64,000 nt of DNA from Actinacidiphila sp. DG2A-62 (GCF_035825295.1 NZ_JAYMGI010000002.1:1776001-1840000); one strand, 5' to 3'; positions 22,434 to 31,583 are shown, counted from the stretch's first letter. Numbers and translations are program-made. Notes: generated by a model from the sequence alone, not told the origin.

Positions 22434-22447
22434 TATGTGATTCCACA
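22434..22447. promoter_or_regulatory. Inverted repeat ATGTG-ATTC-CACAT
   Basis: Two 5-bp arms with a 4-nt spacer, in the gltB upstream region. It resembles a helix-turn-helix operator. The regulator is unknown. Confidence 0.3.
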
Positions 22448-22542
22448 TGGTGGACACTCGGCGGGTCTCGCGCGATGGGTTCCGGCCAGCCGCGGGCGGG
22501 CCGGAGGGGTGCTGGACAAGCTGATGAGGGGGGTGCTCAAAG

Positions 22543-22580
22543 GTGGTGCGGAAACGTGGTGCGGAATGTGGTGCGGAGGG
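22543..22580. repeat. Three direct repeats of GTGGTGCGGA upstream of gltB
   Basis: The 10-bp word GTGGTGCGGA occurs three times in a row with 12-13 nt periods, and GTGGTGCGG recurs once more at about 22615. It lies about 240-270 nt upstream of gltB. The roughly helical period is compatible with cooperative protein binding, but no known operator matches. Confidence 0.5.
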
Positions 22581-22648
22581 TCGTGACAAGGGGGCAAGGA
22601 AGGAGTGGTGCGGTCGCGGTCTGGCGGCTCTGCCGACGCGTTACCGAG

Positions 22649-22693
22649 TGATGCCCCGCCCGGGGCTCGCTGAAACGAGCGGGAAACACATGC
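22649..22693 (-). terminator. Hairpins after the VIT-family gene
   Basis: Two adjacent hairpins: GCCCC / GGGGC with loop GCCC, and GCTCG / CGAGC with loop CTGAAA. They lie about 30-70 nt past the stop of the VIT-family gene on the minus strand, so they probably separate it from gltB. Confidence 0.5.
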
Positions 22694-22721
22694 TTCCGGT
22701 CGATCCCCGACCCGTCACGGA

Positions 22722-23456
22722 TCAGTTTACGGCTGTCCCGATCGCGGCGCCGATGCCGAAGGTCACAGCGGCCGCGGCGCCGCCCAGCGCCAGCTGCCGC
22801 AGCCCGCTGAACCACCACGAGCGGGCGGTGACGCGGGCCACCGCGGCGCCGCAGCCGAACAGCCCGGCGAGCGCCAGCAGCAGCGCCGGCCACAGCGCCC
22901 GGGCGCCCAGCAGGAACGGCAGCACCGGCAGCAGCGCGCCGAGCGCGAAGGAACCGAACGAGGAGACCGCCGCGACCAGCGGCGAGGGCAGGTCGTCCGG
23001 GTCGACGCCCAGCTCCTCGCGGGCGTGGATCTCCAGCGCCTGCTCCGGGTCGGCGGACAGCTGCCGCGCCACCTCGTGGGCCAGCTCGGGCTCCACGCCG
23101 CGGGCGACGTAGAGCGCGGCCAGCTCGCGCAGCTCGTCCTCGGGGTGCCGGTCCAGCTCGATCCGCTCGACCGCCAGCTCCGCCTCGACCAGCTCGCGCT
23201 GGGAGGCCACCGAGGTGTACTCGCCCGCGGCCATCGAGAAGGCGCCCGCCGCGAGCCCGGCCAGGCCGGTCACGACCAGGGTGCGGGTGCCGACCGAGCC
23301 GCCGGCCATGCCGGTCATCAGGGCGAGATTGGAGACCAGGCCGTCCATGGCGCCGAAGACCGCGGGCCGCAGCCAGCCGCCGCTGACGTCGCGGTGCGTG
23401 TGGTGCGGTACGTGGTACGGGTTCGCCGGCGCGGTGTCCTCGACGACGGTCGTCAT
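22722..23456 (-). CDS. VIT1/CCC1 family membrane transporter (iron/manganese-type)
   Basis: Integral membrane protein, 244 aa. The first transmembrane segment region, LRPAVFGAMDGLVSNLALMTG, is the hallmark of the family that transports Fe2+ or Mn2+. AAGAFSMAAGEYTSVASQRELVEAELAVER joins transmembrane segment 2 to the cytoplasmic acidic helices thought to bind metal (HPEDELRELAAL). Three further hydrophobic segments follow. The ATG at 23456, opening MTTVVEDTAPANPYHV, is preferred; GAGGGG lies about 10 nt upstream, and a second in-frame ATG three codons earlier is also possible. The ion carried here cannot be determined from the sequence. Confidence 0.85.
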   Translation of the reverse strand: MTTVVEDTAPANPYHVPHHTHRDVSGGWLRPAVFGAMDGLVSNLALMTGMAGGSVGTRTLVVTGLAGLAAGAFSMAAGEYTSVASQRELVEAELAVERIELDRHPEDELRELAALYVARGVEPELAHEVARQLSADPEQALEIHAREELGVDPDDLPSPLVAAVSSFGSFALGALLPVLPFLLGARALWPALLLALAGLFGCGAAVARVTARSWWFSGLRQLALGGAAAAVTFGIGAAIGTAVN

Positions 23457-23641
23457 GCTCCGCATCCCCTCCCCCGGACCCCGTCCCAGGCCCGCTCCAG
23501 CCGCATCCCGGCCGTCCTCACAGCCGGACAACGCTTCGACGGTAACGGGGATTCCGGCCCGCCGCCAGCAAGGCCAGGCTGCCCTGACCTGGGGATACGG
23601 GTCCGGTCCGGCTCACGGAGCCGGTCGCGGAGGGGCCCGGG

Positions 23642-24733
23642 CTAGTGGGGGTTGGCCGCGGCGGAGGGGCCGCCGGCGGCGGAGCGCTCGGCCTTGGCGT
23701 CGCCGTCGTCCCGGGCCTCGCCGTCGGGCTCGGCGTGGTCGTCTTCCCGGGCGTCACGATCGGCGTCGGCGTCGGCGGAGCCGGCGCTCGCGTCGGAGGC
23801 GTCGTCCGCGTCGGAGGCGTCGTCCGCGTCGGAGGCGTCGTCCGCGTCGGAGGCGGCGGCCTGGTCGGCCCCGGCGTCCTGGTCGGCCCCGGCGTCACCG
23901 GTCGCGCCCGCGGCGCCCGCTCCGGGCTCGACGGTCAGCTCGCGGCCCGGCCGCAGCCGGTTGCTGAGCACGAAGTAGGCCACGGCCGCCAGGAAGACGA
24001 TCAGCGCGGTCCAGTCGTTCAGCCGCAGGCCCAGGATGTGGTGGGCGAAGTCGGAGCGCATGTGCTCGATCCAGGCCCGGCCCACGCAGTACGACGCGAC
24101 GTAGAGGGCGAAGGCCCGGCCGTGGCCCAGCTGGAAGCGGCGGTCCGCCCACAGCACCAGCAGCGCGACGCCGACGCACCACAGCGACTCGTACAGAAAG
24201 GTCGGCTGGTAGATGCCCGGGACCCGGTCGCCCGCGTCACTGGTGATCTTCAGGCCCCACGGCAGCGACGTGTGGTCGCCGTACAGCTCCTGGTTGAACC
24301 AGTTGCCCCAGCGGCCGATGGCCTGGGCGAAGGCGATGCCCGGCGCGATCGCGTCGGCGTAGGCGGGCAGTGCGATGCCGCGGCGGCGGCAGCCGATCCA
24401 CGCGCCCAGCGCGCCCATGGCGATGGCGCCCCAGATGCCGAGGCCGCCCTGCCAGATCTTGAAGGCGTCGACCCAGTCCTTGCCGTCGGTGAAGTACAGC
24501 TCGTAGTCGGTGATGACGTGGTAGAGCCGCCCGCCGACCAGGCCGAAGGGCACCGCCCACACGGCGATGTCGGCCACCGTGCCGGGCCGGCCGCCACGGT
24601 CCACCCAGCGCTTGCCTCCCAGCCAGACGGCCACGAAGACACCGATGATGATGCAGAAGGCGTAGCCGCGCAGCGGGATCGGTCCGAGGTGGACCACCCC
24701 GTGCGAAGGGCTGGGAATGTATGCGAGGTCCAT
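23642..24733 (-). CDS. lgt: Prolipoprotein diacylglyceryl transferase
   Basis: Membrane enzyme that transfers diacylglycerol from phosphatidylglycerol to the lipobox cysteine, 363 aa. Seven hydrophobic segments are visible. GLVGGRLYHVITDY and the family signature FAQAIGRWGNWFNQELYG are present, together with LYESLWCVGVALLVLW. The ATG at 24733 lacks a clear Shine-Dalgarno sequence. After the last transmembrane segment (about residue 270) the protein has a hydrophilic tail of about 90 residues rich in Ala, Asp and Ser, with three ASDADD repeats encoded by an 18-bp tandem repeat. Such variable acidic tails occur in actinobacterial Lgt. LspA, which acts next on lipoproteins, is encoded at 63015. 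Confidence 0.95.
   Translation of the reverse strand: MDLAYIPSPSHGVVHLGPIPLRGYAFCIIIGVFVAVWLGGKRWVDRGGRPGTVADIAVWAVPFGLVGGRLYHVITDYELYFTDGKDWVDAFKIWQGGLGIWGAIAMGALGAWIGCRRRGIALPAYADAIAPGIAFAQAIGRWGNWFNQELYGDHTSLPWGLKITSDAGDRVPGIYQPTFLYESLWCVGVALLVLWADRRFQLGHGRAFALYVASYCVGRAWIEHMRSDFAHHILGLRLNDWTALIVFLAAVAYFVLSNRLRPGRELTVEPGAGAAGATGDAGADQDAGADQAAASDADDASDADDASDADDASDASAGSADADADRDAREDDHAEPDGEARDDGDAKAERSAAGGPSAAANPH
23790..23861. repeat. 18-bp tandem repeat within lgt
   Basis: GCGTCGGAGGCGTCGTCC repeated three times exactly, then once in degenerate form. It encodes the ASDADD repeats of the Lgt tail. The unit is a multiple of three, so length changes would keep the frame. Confidence 0.85.
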
Positions 24734-24753
24734 GGCACCACTGACGCTACCCT

Positions 24754-24784
24754 GCCGGGCGGGAAAGAGGCAACCCCGCCCGGC
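24754..24784 (-). terminator. Hairpin between the DsbA-like gene and lgt
   Basis: 10-bp stem GCCGGGCGGG / CCCGCCCGGC with an 11-nt loop, about 60 nt past the DsbA-like stop and 20 nt before the lgt ATG on the minus strand. It fits a terminator of the upstream gene, or an attenuating leader of lgt. Confidence 0.6.
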
Positions 24785-24845
24785 TACGTATGGATAACAC
24801 CGGGGCCGGGCGGCCGGGCGGGCGGGCGGCGCCGGGGCGGCCGGG

Positions 24846-25667
24846 TCAGGACGGCGACGCGGTGGCGGTGGCGGTGCCCTTGGGCTTGCCCTTGTTCGCG
24901 TCGGCGACCATCTGCTTCAGCGAGTCCGGCGTGAGGTTGCTGTCGGCGCCGTAGACGCTCTTGCCGTTCAGCAGGATGGTGGGCGTGGAGTCGTAGCCCG
25001 AGCGGTTGAAGGCGTCGTTGGACTTCTTCACCCAGTTGTCGTGGGTGCCGTTGTTCACGCAGGCGGTGAAGGCGGGGGTGGTCAGGCCGTCGACCTTGCC
25101 GGCCAGCTGCAGCAGGGTCTTCTTGTCGCCGAACCTGTCGTCCTGCTCGTCGGGCTGGTTGGCGTACAGCACGTCGTGGAAGGCGCGGAACTTCCCCTGG
25201 TCCTGGGCGCAGGCCGCGGCGTTCGCCGCGTTCAGCGAGCCGGTGCCGCCGAGGTTGCCGTCGATGAGCAGCACCAGGCGGTACTCCGTGCGGACCTGGC
25301 CGGAGTCCTCCAGCTGGTGGATGGTCGGCGTGAAGGTCTTCTCGAAGGCGTCGCAGGCCGGGCAGCGGAAGTCTTCCCACACGGTCAGCGTCGAGGGCGC
25401 GTCGCTCGCGCCGACCGGGATGACCAAATTGTCCTTCCCGACGGCGCCCTTGGGCGCGGCGACCGGCGCGGAGGAGTCGCTGCTGGTCTTGTTGCTGTTG
25501 TGGTCGGCCACCAGCACGCCGACGACGGCCGCCACCGCCAGCACGGCCACCACGCCGCCGGCCACCACCGCGGTCCGCTTGCGCCGGGCGCGGGCCTCCT
25601 CCTTCGCACGCTGCTGCCTGAGCGCCTCGCGGGCGCTGCGCTTTCCGTCTCGGTTCTTCTCGCTCAC
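24846..25667 (-). CDS. Membrane-anchored DsbA-family thiol:disulfide oxidoreductase
   Basis: 273 aa. A basic cytoplasmic stretch rich in Arg/Lys (residues 1-30) precedes one transmembrane helix (about 31-54, TAVVAGGVVAVLAVAAVVGV). A Ser/Asp-rich linker and a thioredoxin-like domain follow, with the active site CPAC in VWEDFRCPACDAFEKTF. The late segment STPTILLNGKSVYG contains the cis-proline expected near the active site. It should form or exchange disulfides in exported proteins. The GTG at 25667 is the first plausible start; upstream is a 14-bp minisatellite. A second gene of the same design lies at 57592. It resembles the Vitamin K epoxide/DsbA_4 group (thioredoxin_4). Confidence 0.87.
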   Translation of the reverse strand: MSEKNRDGKRSAREALRQQRAKEEARARRKRTAVVAGGVVAVLAVAAVVGVLVADHNSNKTSSDSSAPVAAPKGAVGKDNLVIPVGASDAPSTLTVWEDFRCPACDAFEKTFTPTIHQLEDSGQVRTEYRLVLLIDGNLGGTGSLNAANAAACAQDQGKFRAFHDVLYANQPDEQDDRFGDKKTLLQLAGKVDGLTTPAFTACVNNGTHDNWVKKSNDAFNRSGYDSTPTILLNGKSVYGADSNLTPDSLKQMVADANKGKPKGTATATASPS

Positions 25668-25780
25668 GACCGGGCAACGGCGCGGGGCGGCGCTGAGCGC
25701 CTCCCCGCACCGTTTTTCGCCCTTCGGAGTGACAAGAATCCGCCGCCCGGGTGACCCCCGCGGCCCGCGTGCCCGGCCCG

Positions 25781-25892
25781 GCGCGCGCGGGCCGGCGCGC
25801 GCGGGCCGGCGCACGCGGGCCGGCGCGCGCGGGCCGGCGCACGCGGGCCGGCGCACGCGGGCCGGCGCACGCGGGCCGGCGCACGCGGGCCG
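25781..25892. repeat. 14-bp GC-rich tandem repeat, eight units
   Basis: Eight consecutive units of GCGC(A/G)CGCGGGCCG, varying only at one A/G position. They fill most of the space between the end of trpA and the start of the DsbA-like gene. Each junction contains the palindrome GCCGGC. A unit of 14 is not a multiple of three, so this is not coding repeat expansion. Confidence 0.9.
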
Positions 25893-25924
25893 CCCAGCCG
25901 CGGGCGGCCCGGGGCGGCCCCCGG

Positions 25925-26739
25925 TCAGCCGCGCTTGCGGACGCCCTCGGCCAGCTCCGCGGCCAGTGCCCGAACCGCGGCCAGGCCCGCCGCCTCGTCA
26001 TCGCGGTGGTCCAGCAGCCGCTTGACGAAGGCCGAGCCGACGATGACGCCGTCGGCGAAGGACGCCACCTCGGCGGCCTGCGCCGCGTTGGACACGCCCA
26101 GGCCCACGCAGACCGGCAGCTCGGTGGTGTCGCGGGTGCGGCGCACCAGGCCGGCGGCCTGCTCGCCGACGCTGGCACGGGTGCCGGTGACGCCCATCAG
26201 CGAGGCCGCGTAGACAAAGCCGCTGCCGGCCGCGGTGATCCTGGCCAGCCGTTCGTCCCGGCTGGACGGCGCGACCACGAAGACGGTCGCCAGGCCCTGC
26301 TGCTCGGCCGCCTTGCGCCACGCCTCGGACTCCTCGACCGGCAGGTCGGGCAGGATGCAGCCGGCGCCGCCGGCCTCTGCCAGCTCGGTGGCGAAGCGCT
26401 CGGCGCCGTACCGGTCGACGGGGTTCCAGTACGTCATCACCAGCACCGGCTTTCCGGTGGCGGCGTGCGCCTCGCGGACCGTGCGCAGCACGTCGGCGAT
26501 CCGCACGCCGTTCTTCAGCGCGATGTCGTCGGCGGTCTGGATGACCGGGCCGTCGAGCACCGGGTCGCTGTGCGGCAGGCCGACCTCGACGATGTCCGCG
26601 CCGCCGTCCAGCGCGGCCCGGACCGCGGCGATGCCGCCGTCGACGGTCGGGAAGCCGGCCGGCAGGTAGGCGATCAGCGCGGCCCGGTCCTCGGCCCTGG
26701 CCGCCGCGATGGTCTGCTCCAGAAGGGTGATCTGCCCGC

Positions 26740-26743
<4 letters not shown>
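25925..26743 (-). CDS. trpA: Tryptophan synthase alpha chain
   Basis: Cleaves indole-3-glycerol phosphate to indole and glyceraldehyde 3-phosphate; partner of TrpB. 272 aa, normal length. The TIM-barrel landmarks are [15 protein letters not shown], the catalytic Glu in [20 protein letters not shown], the active-site Asp in [12 protein letters not shown], and the phosphate-binding [10 protein letters not shown] and [12 protein letters not shown]. Start is GTG at 26743, overlapping the trpB stop by 4 nt (GTGA), so the subunits are translationally coupled. It is the last gene of the trp cluster. Confidence 0.97.
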
Positions 26744-28003
<1,260 letters not shown>

Positions 28004-28094
28004 GGGTGTCCCTTGCAGATGATGGGGGCCTCACCGCGGGCGGCGTGCCGAGCGTCGCCGGGCGCCGCGTTCGCGGGAAGGGGGGGCGCGGGGG

Positions 28095-28238
28095 TCAGGC
28101 CCGGCGCCATCGCCTGCCGTTCACCTGGCCGGGTTCGCAGCCGATCACGTAGCGTACGCGGCGGCCCAGCACGCGGCGCGCCGGCGCGCGGCAGCCGCGC
28201 GGGCGGCATCCGGGACCCAGTCGCGCAGCCAACTCCAC
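28095..28238 (-). CDS. trpM: Small arginine-rich protein of the trp cluster, TrpM/TrpX-like
   Basis: 47 codons between trpC and trpB, starting GTG at 28238 and ending TGA at 28095. It begins ELAARLGPGCRPRGCRAPAR and ends with the block RRVRYVIGCEPGQVN. As I recall, streptomycetes have a small gene at this place (trpX/trpM in S. coelicolor), where TrpM is reported to modulate tryptophan synthesis and differentiation. An in-frame TAG four codons upstream fixes the start within this GTG, which has no Shine-Dalgarno sequence but is preceded by TAGACT with 6-nt spacing. Position, size and composition support the call; the identity rests on memory of the family. Confidence 0.72.
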   Translation of the reverse strand: MELAARLGPGCRPRGCRAPARRVLGRRVRYVIGCEPGQVNGRRWRRA

Positions 28239-28244
28239 GCGCCG

Positions 28245-28250
28245 AGTCTA
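28245..28250 (-). promoter_or_regulatory. Candidate -10 box for leaderless trpM(-BA) mRNA
   Basis: Minus-strand TAGACT ends exactly 6 nt before the trpM GTG. The best -35-like word (TTGAGC, 28271-28276) is 20 nt away, longer than usual. It would let trpM-trpB-trpA be transcribed independently of trpC. Confidence 0.5.
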
Positions 28251-28286
28251 TCCCGGCTCCGCGGCCGCCAGCTCAACGCTGAGCGC

Positions 28287-28429
28287 TGCCCCCCAGGGGC
28301 GCGGGGAACGGCGCGACCAGCCCATCCGCGGCCCGCAGATCGCCACCGCCCAGAAGGGGCAGCCCAGTCCGCTCCGGACCACCCGCCGGTGGGGGCTGAG
28401 CGCGCAGTTCCCCGCGCCCCTGGGGGCTG
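28287..28429. repeat. Intergenic inverted-repeat element, copy A
   Basis: About 143 bp bounded by inverted arms of about 28 bp around CCCCAGGGGCGCGGGGAAC. The middle is not symmetric but is shared with copy B (51191-51344): on the minus strand GGTGGTCCGGAGCG, then CTGCGGGCCGCGGATGGGCT leading into the far arm. It lies between the end of trpC and trpM. No reading frame. It may act as a terminator or processing hairpin. Confidence 0.8.
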
Positions 28430-28497
28430 ACGTCCAGCGTCACGGCGCCCCGCGGAGGGGGAAGGGCTCGACCTCGGGCGTTGACCCGGACCGGAGG

Positions 28498-29307
28498 TCA
28501 GTCGCGGGGGGTGCGCAGCGCCGGATGCGCCCCGGCGGCGACCAGATCGGCGACGGCGCCGCGCGGATCGCGCCCGGTGACCAGCGACTCGCCGACCAGG
28601 ACCGCGTCGGCCCCGTCGTGCGCGTAGGCGATCAGGTCGTGCGGCCCGCGCACCCCGGACTCCGCGACCTTGACGATCCGGTCCGGGATCTCCGGGGCGA
28701 CCCGGGCGAACGTGCCCCGGTCCACCTCCAGCGTCTTGAGGTTGCGCGCGTTGACCCCGATCACACGCGCGCCCGCGTCGACCGCCCGCGCCGCCTCCTC
28801 CTCGTCGTGCACCTCGACCAGCGGGGTGAGTCCGATCGACTCGGCCCGCTCGATCAGCGACACCAGCGCCGGCTGGTCGAGCGCCGCGACGATGAGCAGC
28901 GCGATGTCCGCGCCGTACGCCCTGGCCTCCCACAGCTGGTACGCGGTCACGATGAAGTCCTTGCGCAGCACCGGGATGTCGACCTTGGCCCGGACCGCCT
29001 CCAGGTCGGCGAGCGATCCGCCGAACCGCCGCTGCTCGGTGAGCACGCTGATCGCCGCCGCGCCGCCGGCCTCGTAGTCCGCGGCGAGCCCGGCCGGATC
29101 GGCGATCGCGGCGAGCGCGCCCTTGGAGGGGCTGGACCGCTTGACCTCGCAGATGACCGTGACGCCCTCGCCGCGCAGCGCCGCCGCGCCGTCCTTGGCG
29201 TCACGCGCCCGCGCGGCCCGCTCCTTGAGCTCGTCGAGGGTGACCCGGGCCTGTCGCTCGGCGAGGTCAGCGCGGACACCGTCGATGATCTCGTCGAGCA
29301 CGCTCAC
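28498..29307 (-). CDS. trpC: Indole-3-glycerol phosphate synthase
   Basis: Ring closure of carboxyphenylaminodeoxyribulose phosphate to indole-3-glycerol phosphate; 269 aa. The catalytic residues sit in [13 protein letters not shown] and [22 protein letters not shown], and in [13 protein letters not shown] and [11 protein letters not shown], all in the usual order. Start GTG at 29307 has GGGGAG about 8 nt upstream; longer in-frame extensions upstream look non-coding. It is the first of the trpC-trpM-trpB-trpA group, although a repeat element and a possible internal promoter separate it from trpM. Confidence 0.96.
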   Translation of the reverse strand: MSVLDEIIDGVRADLAERQARVTLDELKERAARARDAKDGAAALRGEGVTVICEVKRSSPSKGALAAIADPAGLAADYEAGGAAAISVLTEQRRFGGSLADLEAVRAKVDIPVLRKDFIVTAYQLWEARAYGADIALLIVAALDQPALVSLIERAESIGLTPLVEVHDEEEAARAVDAGARVIGVNARNLKTLEVDRGTFARVAPEIPDRIVKVAESGVRGPHDLIAYAHDGADAVLVGESLVTGRDPRGAVADLVAAGAHPALRTPRD

Positions 29308-29467
29308 GCGAGAACTCCCCTTACGTCCGGGTGGAGCAGCGAAATGATCAAGCCAGCGGTGCGGACCGGCGGCTCCTTCGATGGTATCGGGCGAAGCTCC
29401 CGGAATCCGCATCCGGTGATCCGCGCCCGCGCCACCTGGACGAACGCCGCCGCGTGACCGTCCGCAC

Positions 29468-30043
29468 TCACGGTGCGAGCACCGATCCGAAGGGCAGGTT
29501 CCGGACAACGCCGAAGCCGATCAGCAGCCCCCAGATCGCCCAGCGGTGGCCGCGGCCGAGGGCCGGGCGGAAGGGCAGGCCGCGCACCGACCGCCAGCAC
29601 CACACCGCCCAGACCACGGCGAACAGCGCGTATCCGGCCACGGCCAGCGCGTTGCAGCCCAGTGCCGTGCCGAACCGCCCGTGCGCGACCGCGTAGGCGC
29701 TGCGCAGCCCGCCGCAGCCGGGGCAGTACAGGCCCGTGTAGTGCAGCAGCGGGCAGACCGGATAGTGCCCGGGGGTGTTGGGGTCGACCGCGCCCACGAA
29801 ACAGAAGGCCGCCACGACGCCGCCGAGCACGCCCAGCGGCACGGCGGCCCCGCGCAGCCCGGCGGCGGGTGCGGGTGCGAGTGCGGACGCGGGGTCCGCG
29901 GGGGCCGCAGAAGCTGCGGGTGCCACAGGAGCTGCGGGTGCCGCGGGGGCTACGGAGGCCGCGGGCGCCATGGAAGCCCCCGGCGCCGCGGGGGCCGGTT
30001 CGGTGCCCGGCGCGACGGGGGCCGGTTCGGTGCTCGGCGTCAC
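29468..30043 (-). CDS. DUF2752 family membrane protein
   Basis: 191 aa. The first 60 or so residues are a low-complexity Ala/Pro-rich cytoplasmic stretch. Three to four hydrophobic helices follow, with the DUF2752 signature [19 protein letters not shown] between the first and second. The conserved cysteines could bind metal or form disulfides; the role of the family is unknown. The GTG at 30043 is the first start of the frame. The gene lies between trpC and two other small membrane-protein genes, all on the minus strand, and is plausibly cotranscribed with the trp-associated genes. Confidence 0.82.
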   Translation of the reverse strand: MTPSTEPAPVAPGTEPAPAAPGASMAPAASVAPAAPAAPVAPAASAAPADPASALAPAPAAGLRGAAVPLGVLGGVVAAFCFVGAVDPNTPGHYPVCPLLHYTGLYCPGCGGLRSAYAVAHGRFGTALGCNALAVAGYALFAVVWAVWCWRSVRGLPFRPALGRGHRWAIWGLLIGFGVVRNLPFGSVLAP

Positions 30044-30136
30044 GCCTTCGATTCTGGCCCCGGACGCACGAAGGCGCAGCCCGCGGACCCGGGGCTCTGC
30101 CCCAGGGGTCCACGGCTGCGCCCGCCGATCAGCGGA

Positions 30137-30406
30137 TCACGCGTTCGCGTGCGCCCGCGGCTCGCCCTCGGTCTGCTCGGACTCCAGGTCGGAGGTCCGC
30201 ACCAGCGGCTCCTCCTTCTTGCCCAGGCCGAGCGCGCTCATCGCACCGCCCACGATCGCGCCGAGCAGCACGAGGGCCATGCCCGCCCAGAAGCCGACCG
30301 GCTTCGCGGCGACGATGAAGACGCCGCCGACGCAGAAGCCGACGAAGGCGATGATCACGCCGGTCCAGGCGGCGGGCGTGTGTCCGTGGTCGTGCTGGGC
30401 CGCCAT
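30137..30406 (-). CDS. Small two-helix membrane protein of the trp region (HGxxPAAW type)
   Basis: 89 aa, ATG at 30406 with AGGAG 5 nt upstream. It opens AAQHDHGHTPAAWTGVIIAF, a short histidine-containing segment before two transmembrane helices (about residues 16-33 and 38-58), and ends in a charged tail (KKEEPLVRTSDLESEQ). Such proteins recur next to trp genes in streptomycetes as far as I recall, but no function is known to me. Confidence 0.8.
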   Translation of the reverse strand: MAAQHDHGHTPAAWTGVIIAFVGFCVGGVFIVAAKPVGFWAGMALVLLGAIVGGAMSALGLGKKEEPLVRTSDLESEQTEGEPRAHANA

Positions 30407-30629
30407 CAGTGCTCCTAGAGGTTCTCGGTCGGTTGCCGCGTCTGCTGTTGTCGCTGTTGCCTGCTGCCGTCGCGTGGTCGCGCCTGCGTGTCGCAGGGCC
30501 GGCGCGTCCCGCGTCGTGCTCGGTGGCCGCGGGCCGGCGGGATGCCGTCCGCTTCCTCCCCCATTGTTGCGCGCGGGACCCGCGGACCGCGCACGGGGGT
30601 CCCGCGCGCCGGTCCGGCGCGGAGCGCCG

Positions 30630-31388
30630 TCAGCCGGTCGGGTCCTCGCCGCGGTCGAGCGCCTTCCACAGGTCCTCGGGGCGGTCCGGGTCGACCGGCG
30701 GCGCGGCGCGGCGGACGGCGGGCGCGGGACGGCCGCCGCGTTCGTAGCGTCCGGTGCCCGACATGGCCGGCCAGTGCCGGCCGAAGCCCAGCGCGAGCAG
30801 GCCGGCGGCGAGCAGCAGCACACCGCCGGCCGCGGCGACCAGCGGCCACGCGGTGACGGTCACGTGCTCGGCGGCGGCCCGGCTGAGGCCGGTGGCGCGC
30901 GCGGCGGCTTCGTCGAGGGCGTGCCGGTCGTCCCGCCGGGCCAGCGCGGTGGCCACGGTGCCCAGGCCGCTGAGCGCGAGCAGCGCGGAGACGACGGTCC
31001 GCGCGGCGCGGCGGACGGCGAAGACGGCGACCAGCGAGGCCAGGCCGACCAGGGCGAGCGCGCCGGGCAGCGCGGTGGTCTGGCTGCCGCCGGCGTGCAC
31101 GGGCAGCGCGGCCCCGCCGAAGCTCGCGGTGCCGTGGCTCCACGTCTTGCCCGCGGCCAGCAGCACCAGGCTCGCGCCGATCACGCCGAGCGCCAGCGCC
31201 GCGGCGAGCGCCCGCGTCGCGCTCCGCGGCCGCCCGCTCCCCCGCGCCACCACCGTCGCCGCGGCGGCGGCTTGCCCGGCGGTGGCCTGCCCTGCGGCGG
31301 CCGGGTCGGGCTCGACGGCCTCCGGCGCGGCGGACGCGGCGGATTCGGCGGCCTGCTGCTGGGCGCGGGGCGGCGGGACGTGGCTCAC
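30630..31388 (-). CDS. Trp biosynthesis-associated membrane protein (TIGR02234-like)
   Basis: 252 aa. An Ala-rich cytoplasmic N-terminus of about 55 residues is followed by four transmembrane helices (around ALAAALALGVIGASLVLLAA, ALPGALALVGLASLVAVF, TVVSALLALSGLG and WPLVAAAGGVLLLAAGLLAL). The C-terminal tail ends DPDRPEDLWKALDRGEDPTG, a tail I associate with the actinobacterial trp-operon membrane protein. Start GTG at 31388. GGAGGG is too close to serve well as a ribosome binding site, but GATAGT ends 6 nt upstream. In related genomes the gene directly follows trpE; here a secreted peptidase gene lies between them. Confidence 0.8.
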   Translation of the reverse strand: MSHVPPPRAQQQAAESAASAAPEAVEPDPAAAGQATAGQAAAAATVVARGSGRPRSATRALAAALALGVIGASLVLLAAGKTWSHGTASFGGAALPVHAGGSQTTALPGALALVGLASLVAVFAVRRAARTVVSALLALSGLGTVATALARRDDRHALDEAAARATGLSRAAAEHVTVTAWPLVAAAGGVLLLAAGLLALGFGRHWPAMSGTGRYERGGRPAPAVRRAAPPVDPDRPEDLWKALDRGEDPTG

Positions 31389-31394
31389 CCCTCC

Positions 31395-31400
31395 ACTATC
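31395..31400 (-). promoter_or_regulatory. Candidate -10 box for the TIGR02234-like gene
   Basis: Minus-strand GATAGT ending 6 nt before the GTG at 31388, consistent with a leaderless or near-leaderless transcript starting downstream of the peptidase insertion. Confidence 0.4.
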
Positions 31401-31569
31401 GCCTGCCGACCGCGGCGCCCCGCTCCCGGGGTCCGTTCCGCGCCGTCCGCACCACGCTTGTCGAGGCGCGGCGACACGCCGCGATACCGCCGCGACACCC
31501 CGCGATACCGCCGCGATACGCCGGTGCGTTACCGCCGTCGCACCTGCGGCGGACCACGGGCGATGTGCA

Positions 31570-31583
31570 GGAAATCCATTTCC
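31570..31583. promoter_or_regulatory. Palindrome GGAAAT-CC-ATTTCC
   Basis: Perfect 6-bp arms around a 2-bp centre, in the AT-richer part of the divergent region between the peptidase and the TIGR02234-like gene. It is a plausible operator for an unknown dimeric regulator. Confidence 0.35.

Larger units (their letters stand above)
22309..22721. other. Regulatory region upstream of gltB
   Basis: 413 nt without a supportable gene. It contains, going away from gltB: the GlnR-like site 22391-22406, an ATGTG/CACAT inverted repeat at 22434-22447, three closely spaced direct repeats of GTGGTGCGGA at about 22543-22580, and the hairpins after the VIT-family gene (22649-22693). I cannot place a convincing -35/-10 pair. 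Confidence 0.5.

Noticed and set aside
25781-25892. Possible CRISPR-like array
   Set aside because: The 14-bp units abut directly with no unique spacers, and no cas genes are present; it is a simple tandem repeat.
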